Assembly (NCBI GenBank): GCA_965230525.1
Contig: OZ246008.1
Coordinates: 1,364,001 to 1,428,000, forward strand
Reading direction: 5' to 3'
DNA: 64,000 nt
DNA from: GCA-002733465 sp965230525
GTDB lineage: Bacteria; Pseudomonadota; Gammaproteobacteria; Enterobacterales; Kangiellaceae
Below, one piece after another: positions 34,365-43,022 of the stretch; positions within the stretch are counted from its first letter, which is position 1; every line of letters starts with the position of its first letter. The position numbers were made by a program, and so were the translations under genes. Under the pieces are notes generated by a model. The model was not told the DNA's origin and ran no database searches. It saw only the letters and a program-made list of their open reading frames with translations.

Positions 34365-34700
34365 ATGATGATGACCCCAGAAATGCTGGCCGCACTCCCC
34401 GAAGCTGAGCGCGCACTTTATGAAAACATTCCAATGTGGGCAACTGTGGCGTTCGCTTTAGCGGTATTTGGTGGGGCAATCGGAAGTTTATTGCTCGGGT
34501 TAAAAAAATCAATGGCATTTTACCCGCTAATAATTTCAGCCGTTGGTGTCTGTGTGCAAATGTATCATTCGTTTTTTGTTATTGATTCGGTGGCAGTTTA
34601 TGGGCCGGGTAGCGCGATTATGCCAGGAATGGTGCTAGTGATTGCGATTGCCTTAGTATGGTTGGCCAAACACGCTAACGCGAAGGGCTGGACCGCTTAA
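34365..34700 (+). CDS. Small integral membrane protein, C-terminal part of the split gene
   Basis: A 111-residue protein with three hydrophobic helices (about 23-43, 50-68 and 87-104) and the conserved start MTPEMLAALPEAERALYENIPMWATVAFALAVFGGAIG. It has no name or known function; I recall similar small membrane proteins without a characterised role. It begins at the ATG directly after the TAA of the 31-residue reading frame (TAA ATG ATG ATG), with no ribosome site of its own, so it would rely on re-initiation. One C-to-T change (CAA to TAA) would explain the break. Confidence 0.75.
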   Translation: MMMTPEMLAALPEAERALYENIPMWATVAFALAVFGGAIGSLLLGLKKSMAFYPLIISAVGVCVQMYHSFFVIDSVAVYGPGSAIMPGMVLVIAIALVWLAKHANAKGWTA

Positions 34701-34765
34701 ACCAGCACTTTTAGCAAAATGGCTTAAATTGTAGTTTTATTGAATTCTCGAGTGAATTACAATGG

Positions 34766-34800
34766 GCCTATTGATTACCTCTAAGGTAATTACTAGGCTT
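34766..34800 (+). terminator. Possible terminator before rep
   Basis: A two-part hairpin (GCCTA / TAGGC outer, ATTACC / GGTAAT inner, with a short mismatched gap) lies 66 bases after the split-gene stop. The T-rich tract after it is broken (TTGTTG), so it is a moderate candidate. Confidence 0.4.
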
Positions 34801-34938
34801 GTTGCTGGTTTGCTCGAGCAATTACTCAAACCTTCCGGCAGTACCTGCCATGAGAAACAACAATCCGGTTTAGACTCAACCAGTTAACACAAAATCCAAA
34901 TTCATTGTTATTATTTGATGTAGCGAGAACTCTAGTTA

Positions 34939-36960
34939 GTGGCCACCGTTCGACTAAATCCCCAGCAAGATCAAGCGGTTAAATTAACCACGTCGCCGCT
35001 TTTAGTATTGGCTGGCGCAGGCAGTGGTAAAACCGCGGTTATTACTCAAAAAATTGTCCATCTTATTAATCGTTGTGGCTATCAAGCAAGAAATATTGCG
35101 GCAGTGACCTTTACTAATAAAGCTGCCAAAGAAATGAAGGCGCGAGTGACCAAGTTACTTGGAGATTCCAATGCCAAGGGATTAACCGTTTCTACCTTTC
35201 ACAATTTAGGGTTAAATATTATTCGTCGAGAATATAAAGCACTGGGCTTTAGGCCTAACTTTACAATTTTTGATGACCAGGATTCCTTTCAATTAATCAA
35301 AGAATTATGCAAAAAGAGTGACGATGCAGATAAGAAGGAAATGCTCGATATCCTGGCGCAAATTTCCCGTTGGAAAAATGACCTAATTCTACCTGAGCAA
35401 GCTATTGCCATCGCCGACAATCAAGAACTTGTGTTAGCGGCTAAGCTTTATGATGCATACACTCGCAGCTTGCGCGCATTTAATGCGGTCGATTTTGATG
35501 ATCTCATTTTGATTCCAACCTTGCTGTTAAAAAATGACAAAGCCGTTCGCGAGCGTTGGCACAATAAAATTCGCTATTTATTGGTGGATGAATACCAAGA
35601 TACCAATACCAGTCAGTATGAATTAGTGAAACTGATTACCGGACGGTTGGGAAACTTTACCGTGGTTGGTGATGATGACCAGTCAATCTATTCGTGGCGT
35701 GGTGCCCAGCCTAAAAACTTAGAACTGCTGCAAAAAGATTTTCCTAATTTGCGAGTGGTAAAACTTGAGCAAAATTATCGCTCTGCTGGAAGGATCCTTA
35801 AATCGGCCAATGTGTTGATTCAAAATAATGAGCATATTTTTAAGAAACGATTATGGTCGGATAAACACTACGGTGAACCAATACGTATTCTCTCGGCCAA
35901 GAATGATAATGATGAAGCCGATCGCGTAACTAAAGAAATCTTATCGGCTCGAATCAATAAAAACATTCCATACAAAGACTTTGCTATTTTATACCGTGGA
36001 AATCATCAATCGCGGCTACTAGAAAAGTTTTTGGTTGATAAACAGATCCCATACAAAATAAGTGGAACAACCTCATTTTTCGCACGCGCCGAAATAAAAG
36101 ATATCATGGCTTACTTTAGATTACTGGTCAATCAAGATGACGATAATGCTTTTATTCGCATCGCTAACGTACCTCGGCGTGAAATCGGTGTGACCACTTT
36201 GGAGAAGTTAGGCAGCTATGCCAACGAAAGGCACATTAGTTTGTTCGACGCCATTTTTGAGGTCGGCCTCGAGCAAACTTTAAATGGCAAAGGATTAGCA
36301 GCAGTTCGCCGTTTTGGTGAGCTGATTGCGAAAGCTTCCGACAATGTAAAACGTGGCGATGCCATGAGCGTGATTAGAGAAATGATTGCTTACATTGGCT
36401 ATCAGGGATTTTTATTTGATAATTCTAGTTCACCAAAGGCGGCGGAATATCGCTGGAGTAATGTTGAAACTTTGTTAGGTTGGATCGAAACCGGCTTAGA
36501 GAATAATCAACTTGCCGATGATCCCTTTGCGGAAACTATTAGCAAGTTATGTTTACGAGAAATGCTCGACCGCGGCGAAGAAGAACAAGAAGATGCAAAC
36601 GAAGTACAATTAATGACTCTGCATGCCTCTAAAGGATTGGAATTTCCTCATGTGTTTCTGGTTGGTATGGAAGAAGAACTATTGCCGCACAAATCATCCA
36701 TTGAAGAAGATAATATCGAAGAAGAGCGCCGGTTAGCCTACGTAGGGATTACAAGAGCAGAAGAATCTTTATCGATTATTGTCGCTGAAAAACGACAACG
36801 CTATGGTGAAATGGTCGACTCAGTTCCAAGCCGGTTCTTGGAAGAAATGCCTCAAGAAGACCTGGAGTGGGAAGTTGATAAAGTGCCACTTACCGATGAT
36901 GAAAAGCGAGAGCAAGGCAAAGATCGCTTAGCGGAAATGCGCAAGCGTTTGATGTCTTAG
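34939..36960 (+). CDS. rep: ATP-dependent DNA helicase Rep
   Basis: A 3'-5' superfamily 1 helicase of 673 residues that helps replication forks pass bound proteins. Walker A is AGAGSGKTAVI (about 27-36), motif Ia is TFTNKAAKEM, Walker B is LLVDEYQDTN, motif III is VVGDDDQSIYSWRGA, motif IV carries FAILYRGNHQSR, motif V is LMTLHASKGLEFPHVF, and motif VI is YVGITRAEESL. Length and the RxLxYVGITRA ending match E. coli Rep rather than UvrD. GTG start with only a weak GCGAG upstream. The C-terminus stops shortly after the helicase core, as in Rep. Confidence 0.93.
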   Translation: MATVRLNPQQDQAVKLTTSPLLVLAGAGSGKTAVITQKIVHLINRCGYQARNIAAVTFTNKAAKEMKARVTKLLGDSNAKGLTVSTFHNLGLNIIRREYKALGFRPNFTIFDDQDSFQLIKELCKKSDDADKKEMLDILAQISRWKNDLILPEQAIAIADNQELVLAAKLYDAYTRSLRAFNAVDFDDLILIPTLLLKNDKAVRERWHNKIRYLLVDEYQDTNTSQYELVKLITGRLGNFTVVGDDDQSIYSWRGAQPKNLELLQKDFPNLRVVKLEQNYRSAGRILKSANVLIQNNEHIFKKRLWSDKHYGEPIRILSAKNDNDEADRVTKEILSARINKNIPYKDFAILYRGNHQSRLLEKFLVDKQIPYKISGTTSFFARAEIKDIMAYFRLLVNQDDDNAFIRIANVPRREIGVTTLEKLGSYANERHISLFDAIFEVGLEQTLNGKGLAAVRRFGELIAKASDNVKRGDAMSVIREMIAYIGYQGFLFDNSSSPKAAEYRWSNVETLLGWIETGLENNQLADDPFAETISKLCLREMLDRGEEEQEDANEVQLMTLHASKGLEFPHVFLVGMEEELLPHKSSIEEDNIEEERRLAYVGITRAEESLSIIVAEKRQRYGEMVDSVPSRFLEEMPQEDLEWEVDKVPLTDDEKREQGKDRLAEMRKRLMS

Positions 36961-37055
36961 ATTGCATTTCAAATAAAATAGGGCGTTGACGAAACTAACT
37001 AACAACTTACCAATACAATCGTCCTAGGGTCGCGTTAGGATTCGATGGAGCTTTA

Positions 37056-38135
37056 ATGAAGCAAAGAGTAATCGGATTTGACTTAGCACGAGCGCTGGCA
37101 ACTTTCGGCATGGTTATGGTTAACTTTAAAGTCGCTATGAATGCTGAAACGGGTCATCAATTAATCAAGAATTTTGTTGGCCTTTTTGAGGGGAGAGCCT
37201 CGGCTCTGTTTGTCATTTTAGCGGGTATTGGAGTGACCTTGCTAACCAATAAAGCCAGGGTAACAAACGACAAAGCGGTTGCACAAAGTGGGCGGCTATC
37301 GCTGATTAGACGCGGCCTGTTACTTATTGTTATCGGTCTGATATACACGCCAATATGGCAAGCTGATATCCTGCATTTTTACGGATTTTATTTCCTAATC
37401 GCTTCAGTGCTATTCACGGCGAGTGACAAATTATTATTCTTAGCTTGTGTCGTCATCATGCTGATGTTTCCTGTTTTGATGTTATTTTTTAACTATGAGC
37501 AAAACTGGAACTGGGTTACTTTGGCTTATAATAATTTCTGGTCACTTGAAGGAATGGTTAGACGTGTTCTTTTTAACGGCTTTCATCCTGTATTCCCCTG
37601 GGCTGCTTTTTTACTGTTTGGCATGTGGTTAGGTCGCCAAAATCTAGCTCAATCGAATAGGAGAAAAAGACTGTTACAGTGGTCGGTCATTACTTTGGTG
37701 AGCACCGAGTCTTTGTTCTTTTTAATAAGAGCTGCTATTGGAGATGGTAGCTCTGTGGAAATAAAGCCGGAAGAAGTAGCATTCTTATTTTCGACTTCCA
37801 TCATACCGCCATTACCACAATACATAATATCCGCAACAAGCTCGGCAGTAATTACTTTAATTGCTTGTTTATACTTTTCAGATAGATTCGCAGAAAGCAA
37901 GGTTGTTAAGTGGTTATGTCAAACGGGAAAAATGTCACTCACTCTGTATGTTGCTCACGTGATTATAGGCATGGGTATACTCGAGGCCCTTGGTCTACTA
38001 GAAAAGCAAACAGTTAATGTTTCACTGTTTAGCGCATTGATATTTTGTATTTTTGGAATGCTTTTTAGCGTTGTTTGGTTGAAGTATTTTAAATCCGGAC
38101 CGCTAGAGTGGCTCTTTCGAAAAGTTGCAAACTAA
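37056..38135 (+). CDS. DUF418-like multi-pass membrane protein
   Basis: A 359-residue membrane protein with about ten helices. Its start (VIGFDLARALATFGMVMVNFKV) and the internal LFEGRASALFVILAGIGVTLL are hallmarks of the DUF1624/DUF418 group related to heparan-alpha-glucosaminide acetyltransferases. Near the C-terminus there is a TGKMSLTLYVAHVIIGMGIL motif with a conserved His. The function in bacteria is unknown; acyl or acetyl transfer at the membrane is possible. The gene has its own short upstream region and follows rep by about 95 bases. Confidence 0.85.
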   Translation: MKQRVIGFDLARALATFGMVMVNFKVAMNAETGHQLIKNFVGLFEGRASALFVILAGIGVTLLTNKARVTNDKAVAQSGRLSLIRRGLLLIVIGLIYTPIWQADILHFYGFYFLIASVLFTASDKLLFLACVVIMLMFPVLMLFFNYEQNWNWVTLAYNNFWSLEGMVRRVLFNGFHPVFPWAAFLLFGMWLGRQNLAQSNRRKRLLQWSVITLVSTESLFFLIRAAIGDGSSVEIKPEEVAFLFSTSIIPPLPQYIISATSSAVITLIACLYFSDRFAESKVVKWLCQTGKMSLTLYVAHVIIGMGILEALGLLEKQTVNVSLFSALIFCIFGMLFSVVWLKYFKSGPLEWLFRKVAN

Positions 38136-38344
38136 GAAAGCTTAGGAAAAGCATCGGTGAATAAGTCATAAGCTGTGACACTTTAGGAATAAATCGTCTT
38201 GTAGAATCGTGTGAATCTAAATGCACTTCATTATGAGGTGCCGAAGCGAACTCCGTTACTTGTTGGGGAGTCATAAATAGGTAAGGTGGTAATAATAACT
38301 CACTAGCGTTATCCACAAAGCATGCGTTAAAGGTACACGGTACT

Positions 38345-38647
38345 ATGAAATACAGCAAAAAAGGTATTCGAGGAAACAATAAAGTTTCTAATGCGCTTAA
38401 TAAACCCATTTCGGGAAAACTAGCAAGGCGGGTATCATTCAAAACCAAAGCGATTATATTCACTTTGGCCTTCTTAGCTTTTTTAACTGCTTCGATAAAT
38501 AAACTTGGAATTGAAACCGGTTTATATTTTGCGATAGGTTTCTCTATCTTCGGCGTCGTTATCTATTTCAACTCGCGACATCAAACGAATGTGCGTGAAA
38601 AAATAACAAAAAAGCGCTCGAGAAATAGTTCTGAAGACCCTGAGTGA
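38345..38647 (+). CDS. Small two-helix membrane protein, unknown
   Basis: A 100-residue protein I do not recognise. It has a basic N-terminus (MKYSKKGIRGNN, LARRVSFKTK), two membrane helices (about 36-52 and 57-75), and a basic, polar tail (REKITKKRSRNSSEDPE). AAAGGT lies before the ATG. An antisense frame of similar length covers part of it; I prefer this one because of the start site and clear helix-turn-helix layout. It may be a real gene of unknown role or a chance frame. Confidence 0.5.
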   Translation: MKYSKKGIRGNNKVSNALNKPISGKLARRVSFKTKAIIFTLAFLAFLTASINKLGIETGLYFAIGFSIFGVVIYFNSRHQTNVREKITKKRSRNSSEDPE

Positions 38648-38729
38648 TAGAAAAGAAGGAACAAGTATTTTTAGCGAAGGTATGCTTCAAAAATTGTTCA
38701 AGATATCTAATCAATGCGATATTTTTAGT

Positions 38730-38759
38730 AAGTTTAAGTTTAAGTTCAAGTTTGAATTT
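38730..38759. repeat. Hexanucleotide tandem repeat AAGTTT, about five units
   Basis: AAGTTT-AAGTTT-AAGTTC-AAGTTT-GAATTT runs up to and into the stop region of the LysR gene at 38758. A slipped-strand repeat here could shift the very end of that protein. Confidence 0.7.
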
Positions 38760-39663
38760 AAGGATAGAGTGTTTTTTTAAAATAATGTTTAATCAGTGAA
38801 TAGAACCGAGCAACATGAATAGGTTTCTGTTTGCCAAATCGATGTAAGAAATGGAACGGCCATGACTTTCCATGGAATTTTCTTGCGACTCGAATTAGCT
38901 TGTTTGACTCCATTGGCTCTCTAAGAGCAAACTCTGGCAAAAGCCCTACTCCCATGTTTTGAACTATCATCGCAATTGTGGAGTTGAGGGTATTGCAGTT
39001 AGCAGTGTCGCGCGGAGTAATCTGATGTGGCAAAGAATTGGAGTTATGATAAATGGTGAAAGTTTCTGTTTGCCATGGCGCTTTCACCCATCGACAGTTG
39101 TTTAAATTGTCAATGCTATTGATCGATTTCATTTCAGTTAAGTAGGTTGGGCTGGCGCAAAGGATTTCACTCGCGCTCTCAAGTGGTAACGCGTGATAAT
39201 CACTATCCTTTGGTGACCCCGCAAAAATTGCAATGTCTAAACGATCTTTAATCAAGTCTTTCGCTTTATCCGAAACGATTAACTCCGGTTGCAGTTTTGG
39301 AAACTCTTTACACATTTGAGCGAGTGCCGGGACCACAACATTTTGCTCTAAGGAGTGCGGGGCCGTGACAGCAAATCGGCCGCTAGGTACTTTGGCACTA
39401 ATGGCTGCTTCTTTTAGAGCTAAAGCGACTTGATCGTTAAGTAGTTCCCCTCGACTAAATAGTACTCTTCCAGCCTGAGTCAATGAAATCCCTCTGGTCG
39501 TTCTAGTCATTAGCGAGACACCCAAGCTACTTTCTAGTCTAGCAACATGTTGACTCACTGCAGATTTACTCATACTTAAGCGAACAGCAGCCTTAGTAAA
39601 AGAACGATTATGCGCGACTTCGGAAAAAACAAGTAAACTAGAAACGAGCTTTATATTGTTCAT
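38758..39663 (-). CDS. LysR-family transcriptional regulator
   Basis: A 301-residue LysR regulator. The helix-turn-helix (about 17-45; HNRSFTKAAVRLSMSKSAVSQHVARLE) is standard. The effector domain belongs to the AaeR/YafC-like group by its opening (GRFAVTAPHSLEQNVVVPALAQM). It is divergent from the DUF1330 gene at 39800 with 136 bases between them, so it probably controls that gene. The last residues FKKTLYP run into a hexamer repeat. Ligand unknown. Confidence 0.9.
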   Translation of the reverse strand: MNNIKLVSSLLVFSEVAHNRSFTKAAVRLSMSKSAVSQHVARLESSLGVSLMTRTTRGISLTQAGRVLFSRGELLNDQVALALKEAAISAKVPSGRFAVTAPHSLEQNVVVPALAQMCKEFPKLQPELIVSDKAKDLIKDRLDIAIFAGSPKDSDYHALPLESASEILCASPTYLTEMKSINSIDNLNNCRWVKAPWQTETFTIYHNSNSLPHQITPRDTANCNTLNSTIAMIVQNMGVGLLPEFALREPMESNKLIRVARKFHGKSWPFHFLHRFGKQKPIHVARFYSLIKHYFKKTLYP

Positions 39664-39693
39664 ATTTGTGAACAGTCTGTTAAGTAATTAGTT

Positions 39694-39761
39694 ATTGTTC
39701 AATTGTTAAGGTTAATTTAATCTGAGTCAACTTTTCAGGCAGAGCCAGCAAGTTGAACAAT
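39694..39761. promoter_or_regulatory. Spaced inverted repeat between LysR and DUF1330 genes
   Basis: ATTGTTCAA (39694-39702) and its exact complement TTGAACAAT (39753-39761) flank 50 bases in the LysR/DUF1330 intergenic region. The arrangement suits two LysR half-sites or a looping site. Seen in sequence; the regulator is inferred. Confidence 0.4.
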
Positions 39762-39799
39762 GCTTTAGCCATTGAATCCAATCACAGAGAGAAAAAATA

Positions 39800-40081
39800 A
39801 TGTCAGCTTTAATGATTATCGATTTTACCCCTATAGACCCAGAACGAATGAAAAAATATAGCAGTCAAGCTGCGCAGACCCTATTACCATTTGGCGCAGA
39901 GTTTATTGCTAAAGGCGAACTGAAGATCCTAAAGGGAGAGACTGGGTTTGCAAACAAGGCTGTCATAAAATTTCCAGATATTCAAAGTGCACAAGATTGG
40001 TATCATAGCGAAGATTACCAGCGACTAACCGATGAGCGAGATCAAGCGATGCACAGTCAGTTCCACTTGATAGTGAATTAA
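39800..40081 (+). CDS. DUF1330 domain protein
   Basis: A 93-residue dimeric ferredoxin-like fold protein of the DUF1330 family. The pattern MIIDFTPIDPERMKKYSSQAAQTLLPFGAEFIAKGELKILKGE, then AVIKFPDIQSAQDWYHSEDYQRLTDERDQA, is the standard family layout (PS-A--WY-S--Y). No reaction is established for this family. It is divergent from a LysR gene that is a likely regulator. AGAGAG lies upstream of the ATG. Confidence 0.9.
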   Translation: MSALMIIDFTPIDPERMKKYSSQAAQTLLPFGAEFIAKGELKILKGETGFANKAVIKFPDIQSAQDWYHSEDYQRLTDERDQAMHSQFHLIVN

Positions 40082-40138
40082 GCTTCCGCCCTAGCATTAA
40101 GCTTGAAAGCCAAAATTTGTATGGAAAGTTGTAATCTC

Positions 40139-40168
40139 AGCTAGAAAATCGAAATTGATTTTCTAGCT
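40139..40168. terminator. Hairpin between convergent DUF1330 and htrA-type genes
   Basis: A perfect 12-bp stem (AGCTAGAAAATC / GATTTTCTAGCT) with a GAAATT loop. It lies between two convergent genes; no long T-run adjoins, but an A/T-rich stem with ATTTTTAC 15 bases downstream makes a bidirectional terminator plausible. Confidence 0.55.
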
Positions 40169-40296
40169 AGAACAGATTTTTACTGACAAAAATTTGCGTT
40201 GTAAGTGATCATCGGGGGATGTTGCCAGCTTGTTGCTAAAATAACTTATACTAAACTGAGACACTCCAAAGCAAACAATTACCTCAACACATCAAA

Positions 40297-41382
40297 CTAC
40301 AAAGAAAAACGTTTGGCTGGCATTAGTTCCACTTTGGTTTGATATTGGCGTCCGTCGCGTTCTATGACCAGTGAAACCACATCACCACTTTTGCGCTGTT
40401 CTAAGACATTGAGTAAATCATCGGAGTTTGAAATTTTTTCACCGTCAATACTCACGATTAAATCACCAATGACAATATTTCCTCGGCGATCCCGGCTCAT
40501 ACCAACAATCCCAGCTTTATCAGCACCGGTGCCTGGTTTGGTCCTTAAAACCAGAACCCCATCAACGCCAATTCGTCTTGCCCAGTAATCGGGAGCCATT
40601 TCAATGCCTAAGTCTGGTCTTACAATGCGTCCGTACTTAATTAATTGCGGGACGATCTTTTTTACCGTGTTGACCGGAATGGCAAAACCAATGCCCGCGC
40701 TAGCACCTGAAGGGCTGTAAATTGCGGTGTTGACACCCACTAATTGACCGAGTGAATTAAGTAAAGGTCCTCCCGAGTTTCCCGGGTTAATCGAGGCATC
40801 GGTTTGAATAACCCCTCTTATCTTTCGATTAGACACAGCATCAATTTCTCGATTGAGGGCGCTGACGACACCAACGGTTAAAGTGGTATCTAAACCGAAC
40901 GGATTACCGATGGCAATCACCTTACGACCCACTTCTAATAACGATGAGTCACCGAGCGGAAGTGGTGTGAGTTGTTTGTTCGTGTTCACTTTTAAAACGG
41001 CCAAATCTTTATCCGGGGCAACTCCGACTAAGTTAGCCTCAAGATCGGTGCCGTCATTCAAGGTGATGGTCACTCTTGAGGCGCCCTGAATCACATGAAA
41101 ATTAGTGACGATAATGCCGGAGTCATCCCAAACAAAACCAGAGCCAGTACCTTGAGGGATTTCTTGCACGTTAAAAGAAAAGAAACCACGCTGTATGGTT
41201 TTGTTGGTGACATACACGACCGAAGGGCTGGCGCTTTTAAAAATCTCAATATTATTGGCTTCATCCTCTGTCTTAAAACTTAAATAGTCTTTGGCAAAGG
41301 CTAAGCCAGGAAAAAGACCAAGTGTCATGACAGCCAGCAGTATTGCGAGGGGCGCCCTAGTAGCGAGAGGAAGTTTTTTCAT
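40297..41382 (-). CDS. S1C serine endoprotease, DegS/DegQ-like with one PDZ domain
   Basis: An exported trypsin-like protease of 361 residues. The ATG at 41382 starts MKKLPLATRAPLAILLAVMTLGLFPGLAFAK, a signal peptide. The catalytic triad is His in VTNFHVIQG, Asp in PDKDLAVL and Ser in NPGNSGGPLL. One PDZ domain follows (about 255-355; VLVLRTKPGTGADKAGIVG, GDLIVSIDGEKI). A single PDZ is as in DegS, but DegS keeps an uncut membrane anchor; this one has AFA before KD and may be released into the periplasm. It likely acts in envelope quality control. A bacterium may hold several paralogues, so no gene symbol is given. Confidence 0.9.
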   Translation of the reverse strand: MKKLPLATRAPLAILLAVMTLGLFPGLAFAKDYLSFKTEDEANNIEIFKSASPSVVYVTNKTIQRGFFSFNVQEIPQGTGSGFVWDDSGIIVTNFHVIQGASRVTITLNDGTDLEANLVGVAPDKDLAVLKVNTNKQLTPLPLGDSSLLEVGRKVIAIGNPFGLDTTLTVGVVSALNREIDAVSNRKIRGVIQTDASINPGNSGGPLLNSLGQLVGVNTAIYSPSGASAGIGFAIPVNTVKKIVPQLIKYGRIVRPDLGIEMAPDYWARRIGVDGVLVLRTKPGTGADKAGIVGMSRDRRGNIVIGDLIVSIDGEKISNSDDLLNVLEQRKSGDVVSLVIERDGRQYQTKVELMPAKRFSL

Positions 41383-41646
41383 AAAAATCGTCACCAATTT
41401 GCGATTTAGCCAATGTATGTCATCAAGTTGTCACACCAGAAGGCTTAAATCCTAACAATTATAAATGCTAAGCACTATAAAAAAGTCTTACGATACCGCC
41501 AAGTTAAACACTAACCTGTAAGGCCTTTAAAAAGTAGTGCCGACCATTAAAATATTTTGTCGTAAAAATTAAAAACTTTAGTTTCTATTTATTAAAAATT
41601 GCCGCATATAATTTAGGCAGTCACCCAATCTTAGTGAGGAAAAAAG

Positions 41647-41796
41647 GTGGAAAGTTCAAACAGAATCGTTAGGTCAGCACCTAAAAAACGGTTTTATGAC
41701 GACGAGTATTATTCTGAGAAAAAACGTGGTCATTGGACGAGTCGTAAATCAGTAAAGAATAAACGTTTTGAGGCTGACGATAGCGATTACCACTAA
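41647..41796 (+). CDS. 49-residue charged microprotein
   Basis: Too short for usual gene-finding. GTG start with GAGGA seven bases upstream (GTGAGGAAAAAAG), a strong site. The product has a basic, tyrosine-rich middle (APKKRFYDDEYYSEKKRGHW) and an acidic end (RFEADDSDYH). It has no membrane helix and no Cys. Its layout of KKRFYDDEYY then KNKRF is not like random translation, but I know no family for it. It lies between the htrA-type gene and hdfR, both on the other strand. Confidence 0.55.
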   Translation: MESSNRIVRSAPKKRFYDDEYYSEKKRGHWTSRKSVKNKRFEADDSDYH

Positions 41797-42000
41797 TCAT
41801 TTTTAAACTGGAAAGAACACAAGGGAAAGAGTCCGAAGGAGATGGACTTGAGAGGCGGAGGTCAGCGATATTTACATAACTTCGAACGCTGGCTTCCGCC
41901 CCCAAACTGATAAATAGCAAGTCATCTAACCTCAACAAAACCGTCTCAAGCTCAATCAATCCAAGTTTGAGATAAAAAAGCCCAGCATCATCGAGTCAAA

Positions 42001-42843
42001 TTATTGGTATCGACTGATCACTTCTAATGCTTTATCGAGCAATTTGGTGTTTCTATTTTCGCTGTGTTGACTAGCGTAAATCGGACGATTGAATGTGGGT
42101 GCTTGTTTAATTTCAAACAATGAATCCCCCAAATGCTCGGTTAACATAGCCTTAGGCAAATAAGCGCTTCCGCCATGGGTAAGAATGAATTCCAGAGCGA
42201 TTTTAGCGTGACTGGTATGTAACACGGGTGGCAGGTATTCGGGAAAGGTTTGACCAAAATTAATATCAAAAGCGGTGCCCCAATCAATCGACACAAAATT
42301 GTGATTAATTGCCGCTTCTGCCGATTCTTCTTGTTTTGCGCTGACAAGTACTAGTTCGGCTTGGGCAATTTCAATCGAATGCAATTCGGGAACTTTGGCT
42401 GGCTCGTAAAGCAGCCCTATATCTAGGGTACGTTCCATGAGTCGACGAATTAATACATCCTGCCCATGTGATTCGGCTCGCAGTGCAATCTCAGGGAACT
42501 CAACATGCAAGGTGCTTAATGCTTGCTGCAACATAAGGTCCCATAGGCCGCTAGTTGCACCGAGTGAGAGAACATGGGCCTGATGTTTTTTTAAGGTGAT
42601 ATCGGCTTTCGCACGGTCCCATGAAACTAGGATGGTTTCTGCATGAGTGACCAAGCGCTCGCCTGCGGCAGTGAGTTGTAAATTATTGCGGTAGCGAGTA
42701 AAAAGCGGGACGCCTAAAATGGTCTCAAGCTGTTTTATTCTCGCGCTGACGGCAGCTTGAGTCAGGTATAAATTTTCTGCTGCTCGGCCAAAGTGACGAG
42801 TGGTTTTTACTTCCAGAAAGGTCTTAAGCAGTTGAATATCCAC
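42001..42843 (-). CDS. hdfR: LysR-family regulator HdfR
   Basis: A 280-residue LysR regulator. The N-terminus (DIQLLKTFLEVKTTRHFGRAAENLYLTQ, then AAVSARIKQLETILGVPLFTRYRNNLQLTAAGE) is very close to E. coli HdfR as I recall it, which represses flhDC and acts on other genes. GTG start at 42843 with GGAGA upstream; a frame extension to 42897 lacks a site. Divergent from maoP, exactly as in E. coli, which supports the name. The effector domain is less conserved than the DNA-binding one. Confidence 0.85.
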   Translation of the reverse strand: MDIQLLKTFLEVKTTRHFGRAAENLYLTQAAVSARIKQLETILGVPLFTRYRNNLQLTAAGERLVTHAETILVSWDRAKADITLKKHQAHVLSLGATSGLWDLMLQQALSTLHVEFPEIALRAESHGQDVLIRRLMERTLDIGLLYEPAKVPELHSIEIAQAELVLVSAKQEESAEAAINHNFVSIDWGTAFDINFGQTFPEYLPPVLHTSHAKIALEFILTHGGSAYLPKAMLTEHLGDSLFEIKQAPTFNRPIYASQHSENRNTKLLDKALEVISRYQ

Positions 42844-43022
42844 GCAATTCTCCGCTCTAAATGATTGGTCGCCAAAGGCGTAATCTATCGATAACAACCG
42901 GTGGCTGAATCATAAAACATTTTTATCGTAACCTTTAGTTTTATTTGTTTTATTTTAGCTCAACATTCGGTTAAAAAGTTGATTCGTTACAGTGATTAGG
43001 TCAACACATCGAGGCGACGTAA

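Noticed and set aside
38089..38463. 124-residue minus-strand open frame over the end of the DUF418-like gene
   Set aside because: It overlaps two plus-strand genes, has no ribosome site, and its composition looks like antisense of membrane-protein codons.
41681..41959. 92-residue minus-strand open frame over the small charged protein
   Set aside because: No ribosome site and no recognisable protein features; the plus-strand frame with GAGGA-GTG is better supported.
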